Of a stretch of DNA of 6,657 bases, positions 1 through 5,709 are shown piece by piece. The stretch covers positions 1 through 6,657 of the forward strand of contig CALCGO010000086.1 of assembly GCA_937901055.1 (NCBI GenBank), in the 5' to 3' direction. This stretch comes from an uncultured Rhodobacterales bacterium (GTDB taxonomy: Bacteria > Pseudomonadota > Alphaproteobacteria > Rhodobacterales > Rhodobacteraceae). The position numbers and the translations under genes were made by a program. Numbering within the stretch: the first letter of the stretch is position 1; each line of letters starts with the position of its first letter. A model generated the notes under the pieces. It saw only the letters and a list, made by a program, of their open reading frames with translations, was not told the origin of the DNA and did no database searches.

Positions 1-464
1 CCTGGCCTTGCGACAAGGCCAGTTGGGCCGTGCTGAAAAATTGCTTCGCGAAGCGCCTCGCGTACCGTTAGTGATTTGAACGTTGTGCCTTCGGGCAGGT
101 CGTCTTCTGCGGGGATAACGACGGCGACGGGCGCTGCTGCAACCGCCGGAGCAGGGGCATCGGCCGCCGTTTCGACTTCGGCAACCGGAGCCGCCACCGT
201 TTCAGCCGCCGATGCATCTTCGCCGTCTTCCAAAAGTACTGCGATCACAGCGTTTACTTTAACGCCTTCAGTGCCCTCGGAAACAAGCAGTTGCCCGATT
301 ACGCCCTCATCGACCGCTTCGAACTCCATTGTAGCCTTATCGGTTTCGATCTCGGCTAGGATGTCGCCAGAGGCAACAGTGTCGCCTTCTTTAACCATCC
401 ATTTGGCCAATGTGCCTTCTTCCATTGTTGGGGAAAGCGCGGGCATTAGAATTTGAATTGCCAT
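1..464 (-). CDS. pdhB: Pyruvate dehydrogenase E1 component subunit beta, lipoyl-domain type, N-terminal part; possibly disrupted
   Basis: E1-beta partners with E1-alpha in the thiamine-diphosphate-dependent decarboxylation of pyruvate; in many alphaproteobacteria it also carries an N-terminal lipoyl domain. The visible part is about 154 residues. Residues 1-78 are a lipoyl/biotinyl domain with the lipoylation motif ETDKATMEFEAV, K43 being the acceptor. Residues about 79-121 are an Ala/Pro/Val/Glu-rich flexible linker. From about residue 122 comes the start of the E1-beta domain (DLPEGTTFKSLTVREALREA). The ATG at 464 follows a GAGGGAA ribosome binding site that overlaps the pdhA stop, 12 nt away, so the two are one operon. 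Oddity: after VREALREA the family normally continues MAEEMR-like, but here the frame reads IFQHGPTGLVARP. It stays open to the window edge but no longer looks like E1-beta. An insertion, rearrangement or assembly join at about position 41 is inferred. The identity of the first 140 residues is secure. Confidence 0.88.
   Translation of the reverse strand, partial: MAIQILMPALSPTMEEGTLAKWMVKEGDTVASGDILAEIETDKATMEFEAVDEGVIGQLLVSEGTEGVKVNAVIAVLLEDGEDASAAETVAAPVAEVETAADAPAPAVAAAPVAVVIPAEDDLPEGTTFKSLTVREALREAIFQHGPTGLVARP
2..22. repeat. Perfect 9-bp inverted repeat with 3-nt loop inside the anomalous pdhB end
   Basis: CTGGCCTTG (2-10) and CAAGGCCAG (14-22) are perfect reverse complements separated by CGA. 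The hairpin lies in the stretch (1-41) where the pdhB frame no longer resembles E1-beta. It has no T-run on either side, so it is not an ordinary intrinsic terminator. A subterminal hairpin of a mobile element, a repeat, or an assembly artefact at the edge are all possible. The sequence seen is too short to decide. Confidence 0.4.
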
Positions 465-476
465 TTTGTTATTCCC

Positions 477-1454
477 TCACACGTATACATCTGTCCAAAG
501 CTCGGAAGCATCCGGCTCGGGACTGTCGGTGGCAAACTGGGCGGCTTCGGAAACCACAGCTTTGATTTCTTTGTCTATCGCTTTGAGCGCGTCCTCATCT
601 GCATGTTTACCCGAAAGCAACATCTCGCGAACGTGGTCAATCGGGTCACGTTCCTCTTTGACCTTCTGGACTTCCTCGCGCGTACGGTATTTCGCCGGAT
701 CGGACATGGAATGCCCACGATAGCGATAGGTGTTCATCTCAAGGATATACGGACCCTTGCCGGCCCGACAATGTGCGATGGCTTTTGCGCCAGCCGCCTT
801 CACGGCCAACACGTCCATGCCATCGACTTCCTCACCCGGAATGCCGAAAGCTTCACCACGGGTGTGAATCGCAGGCGTGGAAGACGAGCGTTCCTGACTG
901 GTTCCCATAGCGTAATGGTTGTTTTCAATCACAAACACGACCGGAAGATCCCAGAGGGAGGCCATGTTAAACGTTTCGTAAACCTGTCCCTGGTTTGAAG
1001 CACCATCACCGAAATACGCAAAACTTACGTTGTCATTGCCGCGATACTTGTTCGCAAACGCCAAACCCGCGCCAATAGGCACCTGAGCCGCTACAATTCC
1101 GTTACCGCCGTAAAACTCTTTTTCCTTGGAGAACATGTGCATGGAGCCGCCCTTGCCGCCGGAATATCCACCCTCACGGCCGGTCAGCTCTGCCATCACA
1201 CCTTTCGGGTCCATCCCGCAGGCCAGCATGTGGCCGTGGTCGCGATAAGAGGTCACGCGCTGGTCGCCTTCTTTTGTACCAGCCTCGAGGCCAACAATAA
1301 TTGCTTCTTGCCCGATATAAAGGTGGCAGAACCCGCCGATCAGGCCCATGCCGTATAATTGGCCCGCCTTTTCTTCGAATCTACGGATCATCAGCATTTC
1401 GCGGTAATGGTCTAAAAGCTCTTCTTTTGAGACATTTGGCTTCTTGGCTGCCAT
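477..1454 (-). CDS. pdhA: Pyruvate dehydrogenase E1 component subunit alpha
   Basis: E1-alpha binds thiamine diphosphate with E1-beta, decarboxylates pyruvate and passes the acetyl group to the lipoyl arm of the cytoplasmic pyruvate dehydrogenase complex. The protein is 325 residues, the normal size for the short alphaproteobacterial form. Visible motifs: RRFEEKAGQLYGMG near residues 24-37; the diphosphate/Mg motif running from GDG (149-151) through NQG to ENN (177-179); and the conserved loop YRYRGHSMSDPAKYR (243-257), with H248 and the serine that is phosphorylated in mitochondrial homologues. The ATG at 1454 is chosen over an in-frame TTG one codon upstream (1457) because GGGAGA lies 6 nt before it. 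A perfect TATAAT lies at 1505-1500 upstream, so it probably has its own promoter after ftsB. The pdhB start lies 12 nt past the stop. Intact, with no missing key residue seen. Confidence 0.97.
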   Translation of the reverse strand: MAAKKPNVSKEELLDHYREMLMIRRFEEKAGQLYGMGLIGGFCHLYIGQEAIIVGLEAGTKEGDQRVTSYRDHGHMLACGMDPKGVMAELTGREGGYSGGKGGSMHMFSKEKEFYGGNGIVAAQVPIGAGLAFANKYRGNDNVSFAYFGDGASNQGQVYETFNMASLWDLPVVFVIENNHYAMGTSQERSSSTPAIHTRGEAFGIPGEEVDGMDVLAVKAAGAKAIAHCRAGKGPYILEMNTYRYRGHSMSDPAKYRTREEVQKVKEERDPIDHVREMLLSGKHADEDALKAIDKEIKAVVSEAAQFATDSPEPDASELWTDVYV

Positions 1455-1499
1455 CAATTTTCTCCCGTACAGAATGAAGATAGTTTAGTGTTGAACTAC

Positions 1500-1505
1500 A
1501 TTATA
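1500..1505 (-). promoter_or_regulatory. Candidate -10 box of the pdhA promoter
   Basis: The minus strand reads a perfect TATAAT here, which would start transcription near 1493 and give a leader of about 40 nt before the pdhA ATG at 1454. No good -35 box is found at 16-18 nt, so strength is uncertain. The rest of the ftsB-pdhA gap (1455-1578) is AT-rich. Just past the ftsB stop the minus strand reads T6-CCC-T6 (1562-1576), but no convincing stem precedes it, so it is not called a terminator. Transcripts from ftsB may read through into pdhA. Confidence 0.45.
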
Positions 1506-1578
1506 CGCCAAGAGAACAACAAAAAATACCCCCATTTTTACAACGGAGCTTTGCGGATATTAAAAAAGGGAAAAAAGC

Positions 1579-1881
1579 TTAACGGATAACGATTTCATCA
1601 CCACGTGCCAGCCCCAGAACTTTGCGGGCCTGCTCGTCCAGCAGGTCAAGATCGAGGTATTCGTTCGACAACCGATGCGTCCGGTTTTGCAGTCGATTGT
1701 GGTTGTCGGCAAGAACTTCGAGTTCAGCGAGAAGGCGGCTTTCTTGTGCCTGAATCTGGAACAGGCGGAACATGCCATATTCCCCTTGCAGGGCTGCATA
1801 GGTGAAAAACGCTGCACCAGCAATAATTCCGAGCGATGCCAGAATGCCGGTAAAACCGTTTTTGATGGATACCTGTTCCAT
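1579..1881 (-). CDS. ftsB: FtsB/DivIC-family septum formation initiator
   Basis: FtsB is a small bitopic inner-membrane protein that works with FtsL and FtsQ to recruit and activate septal peptidoglycan synthesis. The product is 100 residues: a short cytoplasmic N-terminus, one transmembrane segment at about residues 11-31, and a coiled coil at about 36-72 (EYGMFRLFQIQAQESRLLAE onward). It ends in the family-typical DLDLLDEQARKVLGLARGDE. The start at 1881 is chosen because GAGG lies 8 nt upstream; an in-frame ATG at 1914 would add 11 residues but has no ribosome binding site. The division gene sits directly ahead of pdhA, an arrangement I recall from Rhodobacterales and related alphaproteobacteria. 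Upstream lies a cluster of GANTC sites (1921-2003) that could tie its expression to the cell cycle. The family is clear from architecture; the symbol follows the usual proteobacterial name. Confidence 0.88.
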   Translation of the reverse strand: MEQVSIKNGFTGILASLGIIAGAAFFTYAALQGEYGMFRLFQIQAQESRLLAELEVLADNHNRLQNRTHRLSNEYLDLDLLDEQARKVLGLARGDEIVIR

Positions 1882-1920
1882 TGTAACTGCCTCAAACGTG
1901 CGCTTGCTGCGCATCTATTC

Positions 1921-2003
1921 GAATCATGTCACAAGTGATTCGTTAAAGGAATCCCTAAAATGCAAAATTCTTCGCTTTAAGCGGATTGTTACCTGAAAGA
2001 CTC
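1921..2003. promoter_or_regulatory. Cluster of four GANTC (CcrM-type) sites upstream of ftsB, with an inverted repeat
   Basis: GANTC sites occur at 1921-1925 (GAATC), 1937-1941 (GATTC), 1949-1953 (GAATC) and 1999-2003 (GACTC). By eye the rest of the window has roughly ten, fewer than the 26 or so expected by chance. The first two sites form the arms of an inverted repeat, CGAATCA-N9-TGATTCG, at 1920-1942. In alphaproteobacteria GANTC is the substrate of the cell-cycle methylase CcrM, and promoters of some division genes respond to its methylation. That this cluster regulates ftsB is inference. No confident -35/-10 pair was found in 1882-2020. Confidence 0.4.
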
Positions 2004-2020
2004 AACGTTAGGCGAACAGG

Positions 2021-2170
2021 TCATATCCTGCGCCAGAAAGCCAGCCAATCGCTAGCGTCCGCGACCAGCTTGCCAAGGAAAACCAGAAGGCGCCATTCAA
2101 AATAGAAGATATCGGCCGCAAAAATACAGACGATAATCAACGCTATCCAGAATGCTGTTTTGTTATCCAT
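2021..2170 (-). CDS. 49-residue single-pass membrane microprotein downstream of tkt
   Basis: The reading frame runs from ATG (2170-2168) to TGA (2023-2021) and begins MDNKTAFWIALIIVCIFAA. One hydrophobic segment spans about residues 7-19. A second, amphipathic, tryptophan-rich part follows, ending in the distinctive WLAFWRR. Support beyond an open frame: it fills an otherwise empty gap in the same orientation as its neighbours, and the membrane-segment-plus-AFWR tail matches a family of roughly 50-residue proteins I recall next to tkt/gap in Rhodobacterales. These are often mislabelled glyceraldehyde-3-phosphate dehydrogenase, presumably from the neighbouring gap gene. It is clearly not an enzyme. 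The start is 57 nt past the tkt stop. No strong Shine-Dalgarno is seen; the only G-rich candidate lies in a hairpin just upstream (2179-2205). Function unknown. Confidence 0.68.
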   Translation of the reverse strand: MDNKTAFWIALIIVCIFAADIFYFEWRLLVFLGKLVADASDWLAFWRRI

Positions 2171-2178
2171 GCCGCATA

Positions 2179-2205
2179 CTGGCCCGTTTTAGATAAGCGG
2201 GCCAG
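2179..2205 (-). other. Perfect 8-bp stem-loop between tkt and the microprotein gene
   Basis: CTGGCCCG (2179-2186) and CGGGCCAG (2198-2205) are perfect complements around an 11-nt loop. The stem lies 22 nt past the tkt stop and ends 8 nt before the microprotein ATG. No T-run follows on the minus strand, so it is a poor intrinsic terminator. It could be an mRNA-stabilising or processing hairpin between two cistrons, or could hide the microprotein's ribosome binding region. Role is inferred only from position. Confidence 0.45.
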
Positions 2206-2227
2206 CCCTGTTTCATGTCGTCGCGAA

Positions 2228-4249
2228 TTACGTCAAAAGTGCTTCGACTTTTTCGACGACGTTTTCGGCGGTGATGCCGAAATGCGCATATAGCTCGTTG
2301 ATCGGAGCGGAGGCACCGAAACCCTCCATGCCAACGAAAGCGGCCTTCTTCGAATTACCGCGCTCGCCAGTTAGCCATTTATCCCAACCGAAACGCGCCG
2401 CGGCTTCGATCCCGACACGGACAGAACCTGCGGGCAGAACGCGTTTGCGATACTTTTCATCCTGCGCCTCAAACAGCTCCCAACATGGCATAGAGACGAC
2501 GCGCGTGCCGATGCCTTTGGCTTCCAGAATTTCCTGAGCAGCAAGGGCGATTTCAACTTCGGACCCTGTCGCCAACAAAATGGCCTGACGTTTGTTTTCC
2601 GCATCTTTCAGAACATAAGCGCCCTGTGCGGTCAGGTTTTTGTTGGTGTGCTTGGTGCGAACCGTCGGCAACCCTTGGCGCGTCAGCGCCAGTGCTGAAG
2701 GCGTGCTCTCGGCTGACAACGCCAATTCCCATGCTTCGGCTGTTTCAACCGTGTCGGCAGGGCGGAAGACGTTAAAGTTGGGCATTGCCCGCATCATCGC
2801 CAGATGCTCGATAGGTTGGTGTGTCGGGCCGTCTTCGCCCAAACCAATGGAATCGTGGGTCAAAACGTAGACAGCCCGAATGCCCATCAACGACGACAAA
2901 CGCATCGCGCCTTTGGCATAATCGCTGAACACCATGAATGTACCGCCGTAAGGCGCACAACCGCCATGCAGGGCCAGACCATTCATCGCTGCCGCCATGC
3001 CATGCTCGCGGATGCCGTAGTAAACGTAGCGACCGCCACGGTTATCCGCATCAAACGTACCCATATCCGCCGTTAGCGTATTGTTCGAGCCCGTCAAATC
3101 AGCCGACCCACCAATCGTTTCCGGCATCACCGGATTGATCGCCGCCAAAGTCATCTCGCTGGATTTTCGTGTCGCCATCTTCGGCAAATCTGCCGTTATC
3201 TGTTTTTTGAGCCCGCGCACAGCAGACCCAAGGCGTTTAGGGGCGACATTTGCGACAACACGATCAAATTCGCCCTGTTTGCGTTCGGAAATGGAGGTTT
3301 TACGTTCTACCCATGCCGCATGATCGGCAGCACCGCGCGACCCGATCGCTTCCCATGCAGACTTGATGTCCGCAGGAATTTTGAATGGGCCGGAACGCCA
3401 GCCATAAGCCTTGCGAACCAAGGCAATTTCTTCCGCACCAAGCGGTGCTCCATGCGCGCCGGATGTGTCCTGCTTGGAAGGGGAGCCAAAACCGATATGC
3501 GTTTTACACGCAATCAGCGAAGGCCGCGGGCTTTGCTTCGCCTGCGTAATAGCTTTGTCGATTGCGTCCGGGTCATGCCCGTCGCACGAAAATACAGACC
3601 AACCCGAAGCCGCAAAGCGGTTCATCTGGTCCGTGATATCGGAAAGCTCGACCTTGCCATCAATAGAAATCCCGTTGTCATCCCAAAGAACAATGAGTTT
3701 GCCAAGCTGTTGTTTGCCTGCCAACCCGATTGCTTCGTGGCTGATGCCTTCCATTAGGCAGCCGTCACCAGCGATCACGTAAGTGTGGTGGTCAACGATC
3801 TTTTTGCCAAATCGTGCCGCCATGGATTGCTCACCCATCGCCATACCAACTGCGGTGGCAATACCTTGGCCCAAAGGGCCTGTGGTACATTCGATCCCCT
3901 CGGCGTGACCGTATTCAGGATGCCCAGCTGTTTTTGCGCCCATCTGGCGGAAGTTGGCGATCTCTTCGATCGTCATATCCTCGTAGCCCGTCAGGTGCAG
4001 CAGCCCGTACAGCAGCATTGACCCATGACCCGCAGACAAAACAAAGCGATCCCGATCTGGCCAACGTGGGGCAGAGGCATCGAACTTCATATGTTTTTCG
4101 AAAAGAACCGTGGCTACATCGGCCATACCCATCGGCATCCCGGGGTGACCGGAGTTCGCGGCCTGAACCGCGTCGATTGCCAACATCCGCAACGCGGCGG
4201 CTTTATTCCAATGGTCGGGGTGCTGATTGCGAAGGTCATCAATGTTCAC
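2228..4249 (-). CDS. tkt: Transketolase
   Basis: Transketolase moves two-carbon ketol units between sugar phosphates in the non-oxidative pentose phosphate pathway, using thiamine diphosphate and a divalent metal in the cytoplasm. The protein has 673 residues, full length for the bacterial family. Order: N-terminal diphosphate-binding domain with ANSGHPG (H35), SAGHGS (H75) and GDGCLMEG to DDN (161-192); central pyrimidine-binding domain with SGAHGAP (H266 loop), RKSS (361), DLTGSNNT (384-391) and the catalytic glutamate in YGIREHG (E415); then DSIGLGEDGPTHQP (466-479); and a C-terminal domain to 673. The start is GTG at 4249: AAAGGA lies 7 nt upstream and no in-frame ATG is nearby. It is divergent from the zapA operon and followed by a microprotein gene and ftsB. 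I see no phosphoketolase features and no missing catalytic residue. Confidence 0.97.
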   Translation of the reverse strand: MNIDDLRNQHPDHWNKAAALRMLAIDAVQAANSGHPGMPMGMADVATVLFEKHMKFDASAPRWPDRDRFVLSAGHGSMLLYGLLHLTGYEDMTIEEIANFRQMGAKTAGHPEYGHAEGIECTTGPLGQGIATAVGMAMGEQSMAARFGKKIVDHHTYVIAGDGCLMEGISHEAIGLAGKQQLGKLIVLWDDNGISIDGKVELSDITDQMNRFAASGWSVFSCDGHDPDAIDKAITQAKQSPRPSLIACKTHIGFGSPSKQDTSGAHGAPLGAEEIALVRKAYGWRSGPFKIPADIKSAWEAIGSRGAADHAAWVERKTSISERKQGEFDRVVANVAPKRLGSAVRGLKKQITADLPKMATRKSSEMTLAAINPVMPETIGGSADLTGSNNTLTADMGTFDADNRGGRYVYYGIREHGMAAAMNGLALHGGCAPYGGTFMVFSDYAKGAMRLSSLMGIRAVYVLTHDSIGLGEDGPTHQPIEHLAMMRAMPNFNVFRPADTVETAEAWELALSAESTPSALALTRQGLPTVRTKHTNKNLTAQGAYVLKDAENKRQAILLATGSEVEIALAAQEILEAKGIGTRVVSMPCWELFEAQDEKYRKRVLPAGSVRVGIEAAARFGWDKWLTGERGNSKKAAFVGMEGFGASAPINELYAHFGITAENVVEKVEALLT

Positions 4250-4280
4250 GGTGGTATCCTTTAAAAAGAGGTTCCCCGTG

Positions 4281-4308
4281 TTGATATCAGCCCCGTCATT
4301 AGGGTCAA
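4281..4308 (-). promoter_or_regulatory. Candidate sigma-70 promoter of tkt
   Basis: The minus strand reads TTGACC (4308-4303), a 16-nt spacer and TATCAA (4286-4281). Transcription would start near 4274, giving a leader of about 25 nt before the GTG at 4249. The -35 is close to consensus and the -10 is moderate. It lies in the 170-bp divergent region shared with the zauP-like/zapA operon. Confidence 0.45.
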
Positions 4309-4353
4309 GTATCGAGGTAACTCAAAAGAGCGGTAAATCGCGCGAAATGTGGT

Positions 4354-4359
4354 TATAGT
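4354..4359 (+). promoter_or_regulatory. Candidate -10 box for the zauP-like/zapA operon
   Basis: TATAGT on the plus strand, about 60 nt before the ATG at 4420. No good -35 is found at the right spacing. A single GANTC site (GATTC, 4382-4386) lies in the would-be leader, as in the upstream region of ftsB. Low confidence. Confidence 0.25.
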
Positions 4360-4419
4360 CCTTCCAGAAGCATCAAATTGCGATTCGCAGACGCCTAGAT
4401 TGACGCGGGAAGAACAGAA

Positions 4420-4653
4420 ATGAATGAATTGAAGACATTGGAAGACCGTCTTAAATTAGCAACAGACCGTATATCAGCGGCGCTAGCCGCTCGGGAAGGG
4501 CTGAATAACAGCCTTGACGAGTCTCAGAAAACCAACGCTGCGTTGCGCGAACAATTGGCCGGATTTCGACAAGAACGCGAAAGCGATTTGGTTGAAATAA
4601 ACGAGTTGATCAAACAAATCGGCCCGTTGTTGGAAGGAAGCACCAATGCCTGA
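4420..4653 (+). CDS. ZauP-like coiled-coil cell division protein (ZapA upstream protein)
   Basis: A 77-residue, highly charged protein with no cysteine, tryptophan or membrane segment. Hydrophobic residues recur at heptad-like spacing through almost the whole length (LEDRLKLATDRISAAL, then LREQLAGF and EINELIKQIGPLL), so it should be one continuous coiled coil. Its 3' end overlaps zapA by 8 nt (4646-4653), implying translational coupling and a stoichiometric partner. In Caulobacter the coiled-coil gene directly upstream of zapA is zauP, whose product works with ZapA to focus the Z ring. Position, size and structure match that role, but I cannot show sequence homology, so the symbol is left empty. 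The ATG at 4420 has GGAAG 7 nt upstream. An alternative label would be a DUF4164-type protein. Confidence 0.75.
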   Translation: MNELKTLEDRLKLATDRISAALAAREGLNNSLDESQKTNAALREQLAGFRQERESDLVEINELIKQIGPLLEGSTNA

Positions 4654-5035
4654 AGTCAACGTAACCATCGGCAATCGCAATTTCGCACTCGCCTGTAACG
4701 AGGGCGAAGAACCACATCTCGAGGCTGCCGCCAAACTACTGAGCGCCGAGGCCGACATCCTCCAAGCCCAGATTGGCCGCGTTACCGAAGCGCGCATGTT
4801 GCTGATGTCTGGCCTTATGCTGGCCGATAAAATCAAAGAACTGGAATGGGAGGCGCGCGCCTCCGCAGAACGGGTCAAAGAACTTGAAGGTCAGGTTCGC
4901 GCTGCTGAAGTTCGCAACGCCGCCCTTGCATCTGCGGCCCCCAAGGCCTTTCCGAACGAAGACGTGCTGATGCGTTCCTACGAGGATGCGGTGCTGCGCC
5001 TCGAAGAACTGGCCGACGAGATAGAGCGCGCATAA
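4646..5035 (+). CDS. zapA: Cell division protein ZapA
   Basis: ZapA binds FtsZ filaments and cross-links them, stabilising the cytokinetic Z ring in the cytoplasm. The 129-residue product starts with the family's beta-hairpin (MPEVNVTIGNRNFALACNEG) and continues with EEPHLEAAAKLLSAEADILQ and the helix RVTEARMLLMSGLMLADKIK (about 45-64). A long coiled coil runs to about residue 90, then a short linker (AAPKAFPNED), then a terminal acidic helix ending LEELADEIERA. The last part extends beyond the minimal ZapA domain, as is common in alphaproteobacteria. The ATG at 4646 has GGAAGGAAG ending 5 nt upstream and overlaps the end of the coiled-coil partner gene. The stop codon shares bases with the T-run of the terminator serving the opposite-strand grxD operon, and no plus-strand terminator is seen after it. 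Confidence 0.92.
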   Translation: MPEVNVTIGNRNFALACNEGEEPHLEAAAKLLSAEADILQAQIGRVTEARMLLMSGLMLADKIKELEWEARASAERVKELEGQVRAAEVRNAALASAAPKAFPNEDVLMRSYEDAVLRLEELADEIERA

Positions 5036-5060
5036 AAAAGCCCCGCCGCGAAGGCAGGGC
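5034..5060 (-). terminator. Rho-independent terminator of the bolA-grxD operon
   Basis: Read on the minus strand, GCCCTGCC (5060-5053), loop TTCGC and GGCGGGGC (5047-5040) are followed directly by six T (5039-5034). In the minus-strand RNA all eight positions pair, one being a U-G wobble. In the plus-strand RNA that pair becomes a C-A mismatch and no U-run follows. The element is therefore directional and belongs to grxD, whose stop lies 25 nt before it. Its T-run overlaps the zapA stop. Confidence 0.88.
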
Positions 5061-5085
5061 CAAATACCTGAATTTGAAAAAAAGC

Positions 5086-5448
5086 TTAGCCGTTTGCTTC
5101 GCGAATTTTATCGGACGCTTCTTTGTTGAACGCGATGTCGCCGTCCGTAAATAGTGTGTCCAACTCGCCTGAAAGCGTCATCTCGATGATGATGTCACAG
5201 CCACCGACAAACTCGCCTTTGACGTAAAGCTGCGGAATCGTCGGCCAATCCGAAAAATCCTTGATGCCTTGGCGAACACCTTCATCAGCCAGAACGTTAA
5301 CGTCTTTGAATTCAACGCCCATGTAGTTCAGAATTCCGGCAACTTTGCTGGAAAACCCGCACTGAGGGGCCTGCGAGGTGCCTTTCATGAACAAAACAAC
5401 GTTGTTGTCTGTGATGTCGGCTTTGATTGTATCTGCTGCGTTTGTCAT
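5086..5448 (-). CDS. grxD: Monothiol glutaredoxin, Grx4/GrxD family (CGFS type)
   Basis: CGFS glutaredoxins bind a bridging [2Fe-2S] cluster with glutathione, as homodimers or with a BolA partner, and serve in iron-sulfur cluster transfer and iron sensing rather than disulfide reduction. The 120-residue product has the thioredoxin fold motifs in order: VVLFMKGTSQAPQCGFSSK with the active cysteine C30 in CGFS, the cis-proline segment WPTIPQLYVKGEFVGGCDI (about 68-86), and the C-terminal helix. Length is at the long end of the single-domain class. The ATG at 5448 follows AAGGAAG with about 5 nt spacing. It is the last gene of the bolA/unknown/grxD operon, 15 nt after the unknown gene, and ends at a clear terminator. 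The presence of bolA in the same operon supports a Grx-BolA pair. Confidence 0.95.
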   Translation of the reverse strand: MTNAADTIKADITDNNVVLFMKGTSQAPQCGFSSKVAGILNYMGVEFKDVNVLADEGVRQGIKDFSDWPTIPQLYVKGEFVGGCDIIIEMTLSGELDTLFTDGDIAFNKEASDKIREANG

Positions 5449-5463
5449 TGTTTCTTCCTTGAT

Positions 5464-5709
5464 TTACTTTCGATATATCGAATTTTTACGCTCGAGCGTG
5501 GTGTTCAGCCGTTCGGCCTCACGCACCACATCCATGTCTATTGCTTCCATTCCCAAGTCCGGCTTATTCGCCTGAGCATGGCTACTTTCCTTACCGACGG
5601 TGTCCGCCAATGTTGTTGGCAGTTTGCCCCGTTTCAGCCAAACCTCGATCAAGATCGCTGCTACCAGCAACCCTACAACACCAAGGATTATCAGCTTCCA
5701 GAATTCCAC
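5464..5709 (-). CDS. Unknown single-pass membrane protein between bolA and grxD
   Basis: Not recognised. The 81-residue product has a hydrophobic helix at about residues 4-24 (FWKLIILGVVGLLVAAILIE), then a basic flank (LKRGK), a polar middle, and a charged helical tail (VVREAERLNTTLERKNSIYRK). It is predicted to be anchored by its N-terminus with about 55 soluble residues; the positive charges after the helix suggest the tail is cytoplasmic. It has no cysteine and one histidine, so it is not an obvious metal binder. The GTG start at 5709 abuts the bolA TAG with no spacer and no strong Shine-Dalgarno, pointing to termination-reinitiation coupling with bolA. grxD follows 15 nt later. Operon position suggests a membrane tether or accessory for the BolA-Grx pair, but this is inference only. 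A start further in would truncate the helix. Confidence 0.75.
   Translation of the reverse strand: MEFWKLIILGVVGLLVAAILIEVWLKRGKLPTTLADTVGKESSHAQANKPDLGMEAIDMDVVREAERLNTTLERKNSIYRK

Noticed and set aside
76..456. 126-residue plus-strand frame rich in Ala, Ser and Thr
   Set aside because: Antisense shadow of the pdhB lipoyl domain and Ala/Pro linker; low-complexity composition and no ribosome binding site.
453..998. 181-residue plus-strand frame
   Set aside because: Lies wholly antisense to pdhA, whose frame has conserved motifs throughout.
1562..1576. T6-CCC-T6 tract after ftsB as an intrinsic terminator
   Set aside because: No convincing GC stem precedes the T-runs on the minus strand.
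1882..1914. Longer ftsB start at 1914
   Set aside because: No ribosome binding site before it, whereas the ATG at 1881 has GAGG at good spacing; the extra 11 residues do not look conserved.
3320..3757. 145-residue plus-strand frame, plus several others between 2271 and 4284
   Set aside because: Antisense to tkt; codon-bias mirror of a GC-rich gene with no family resemblance.
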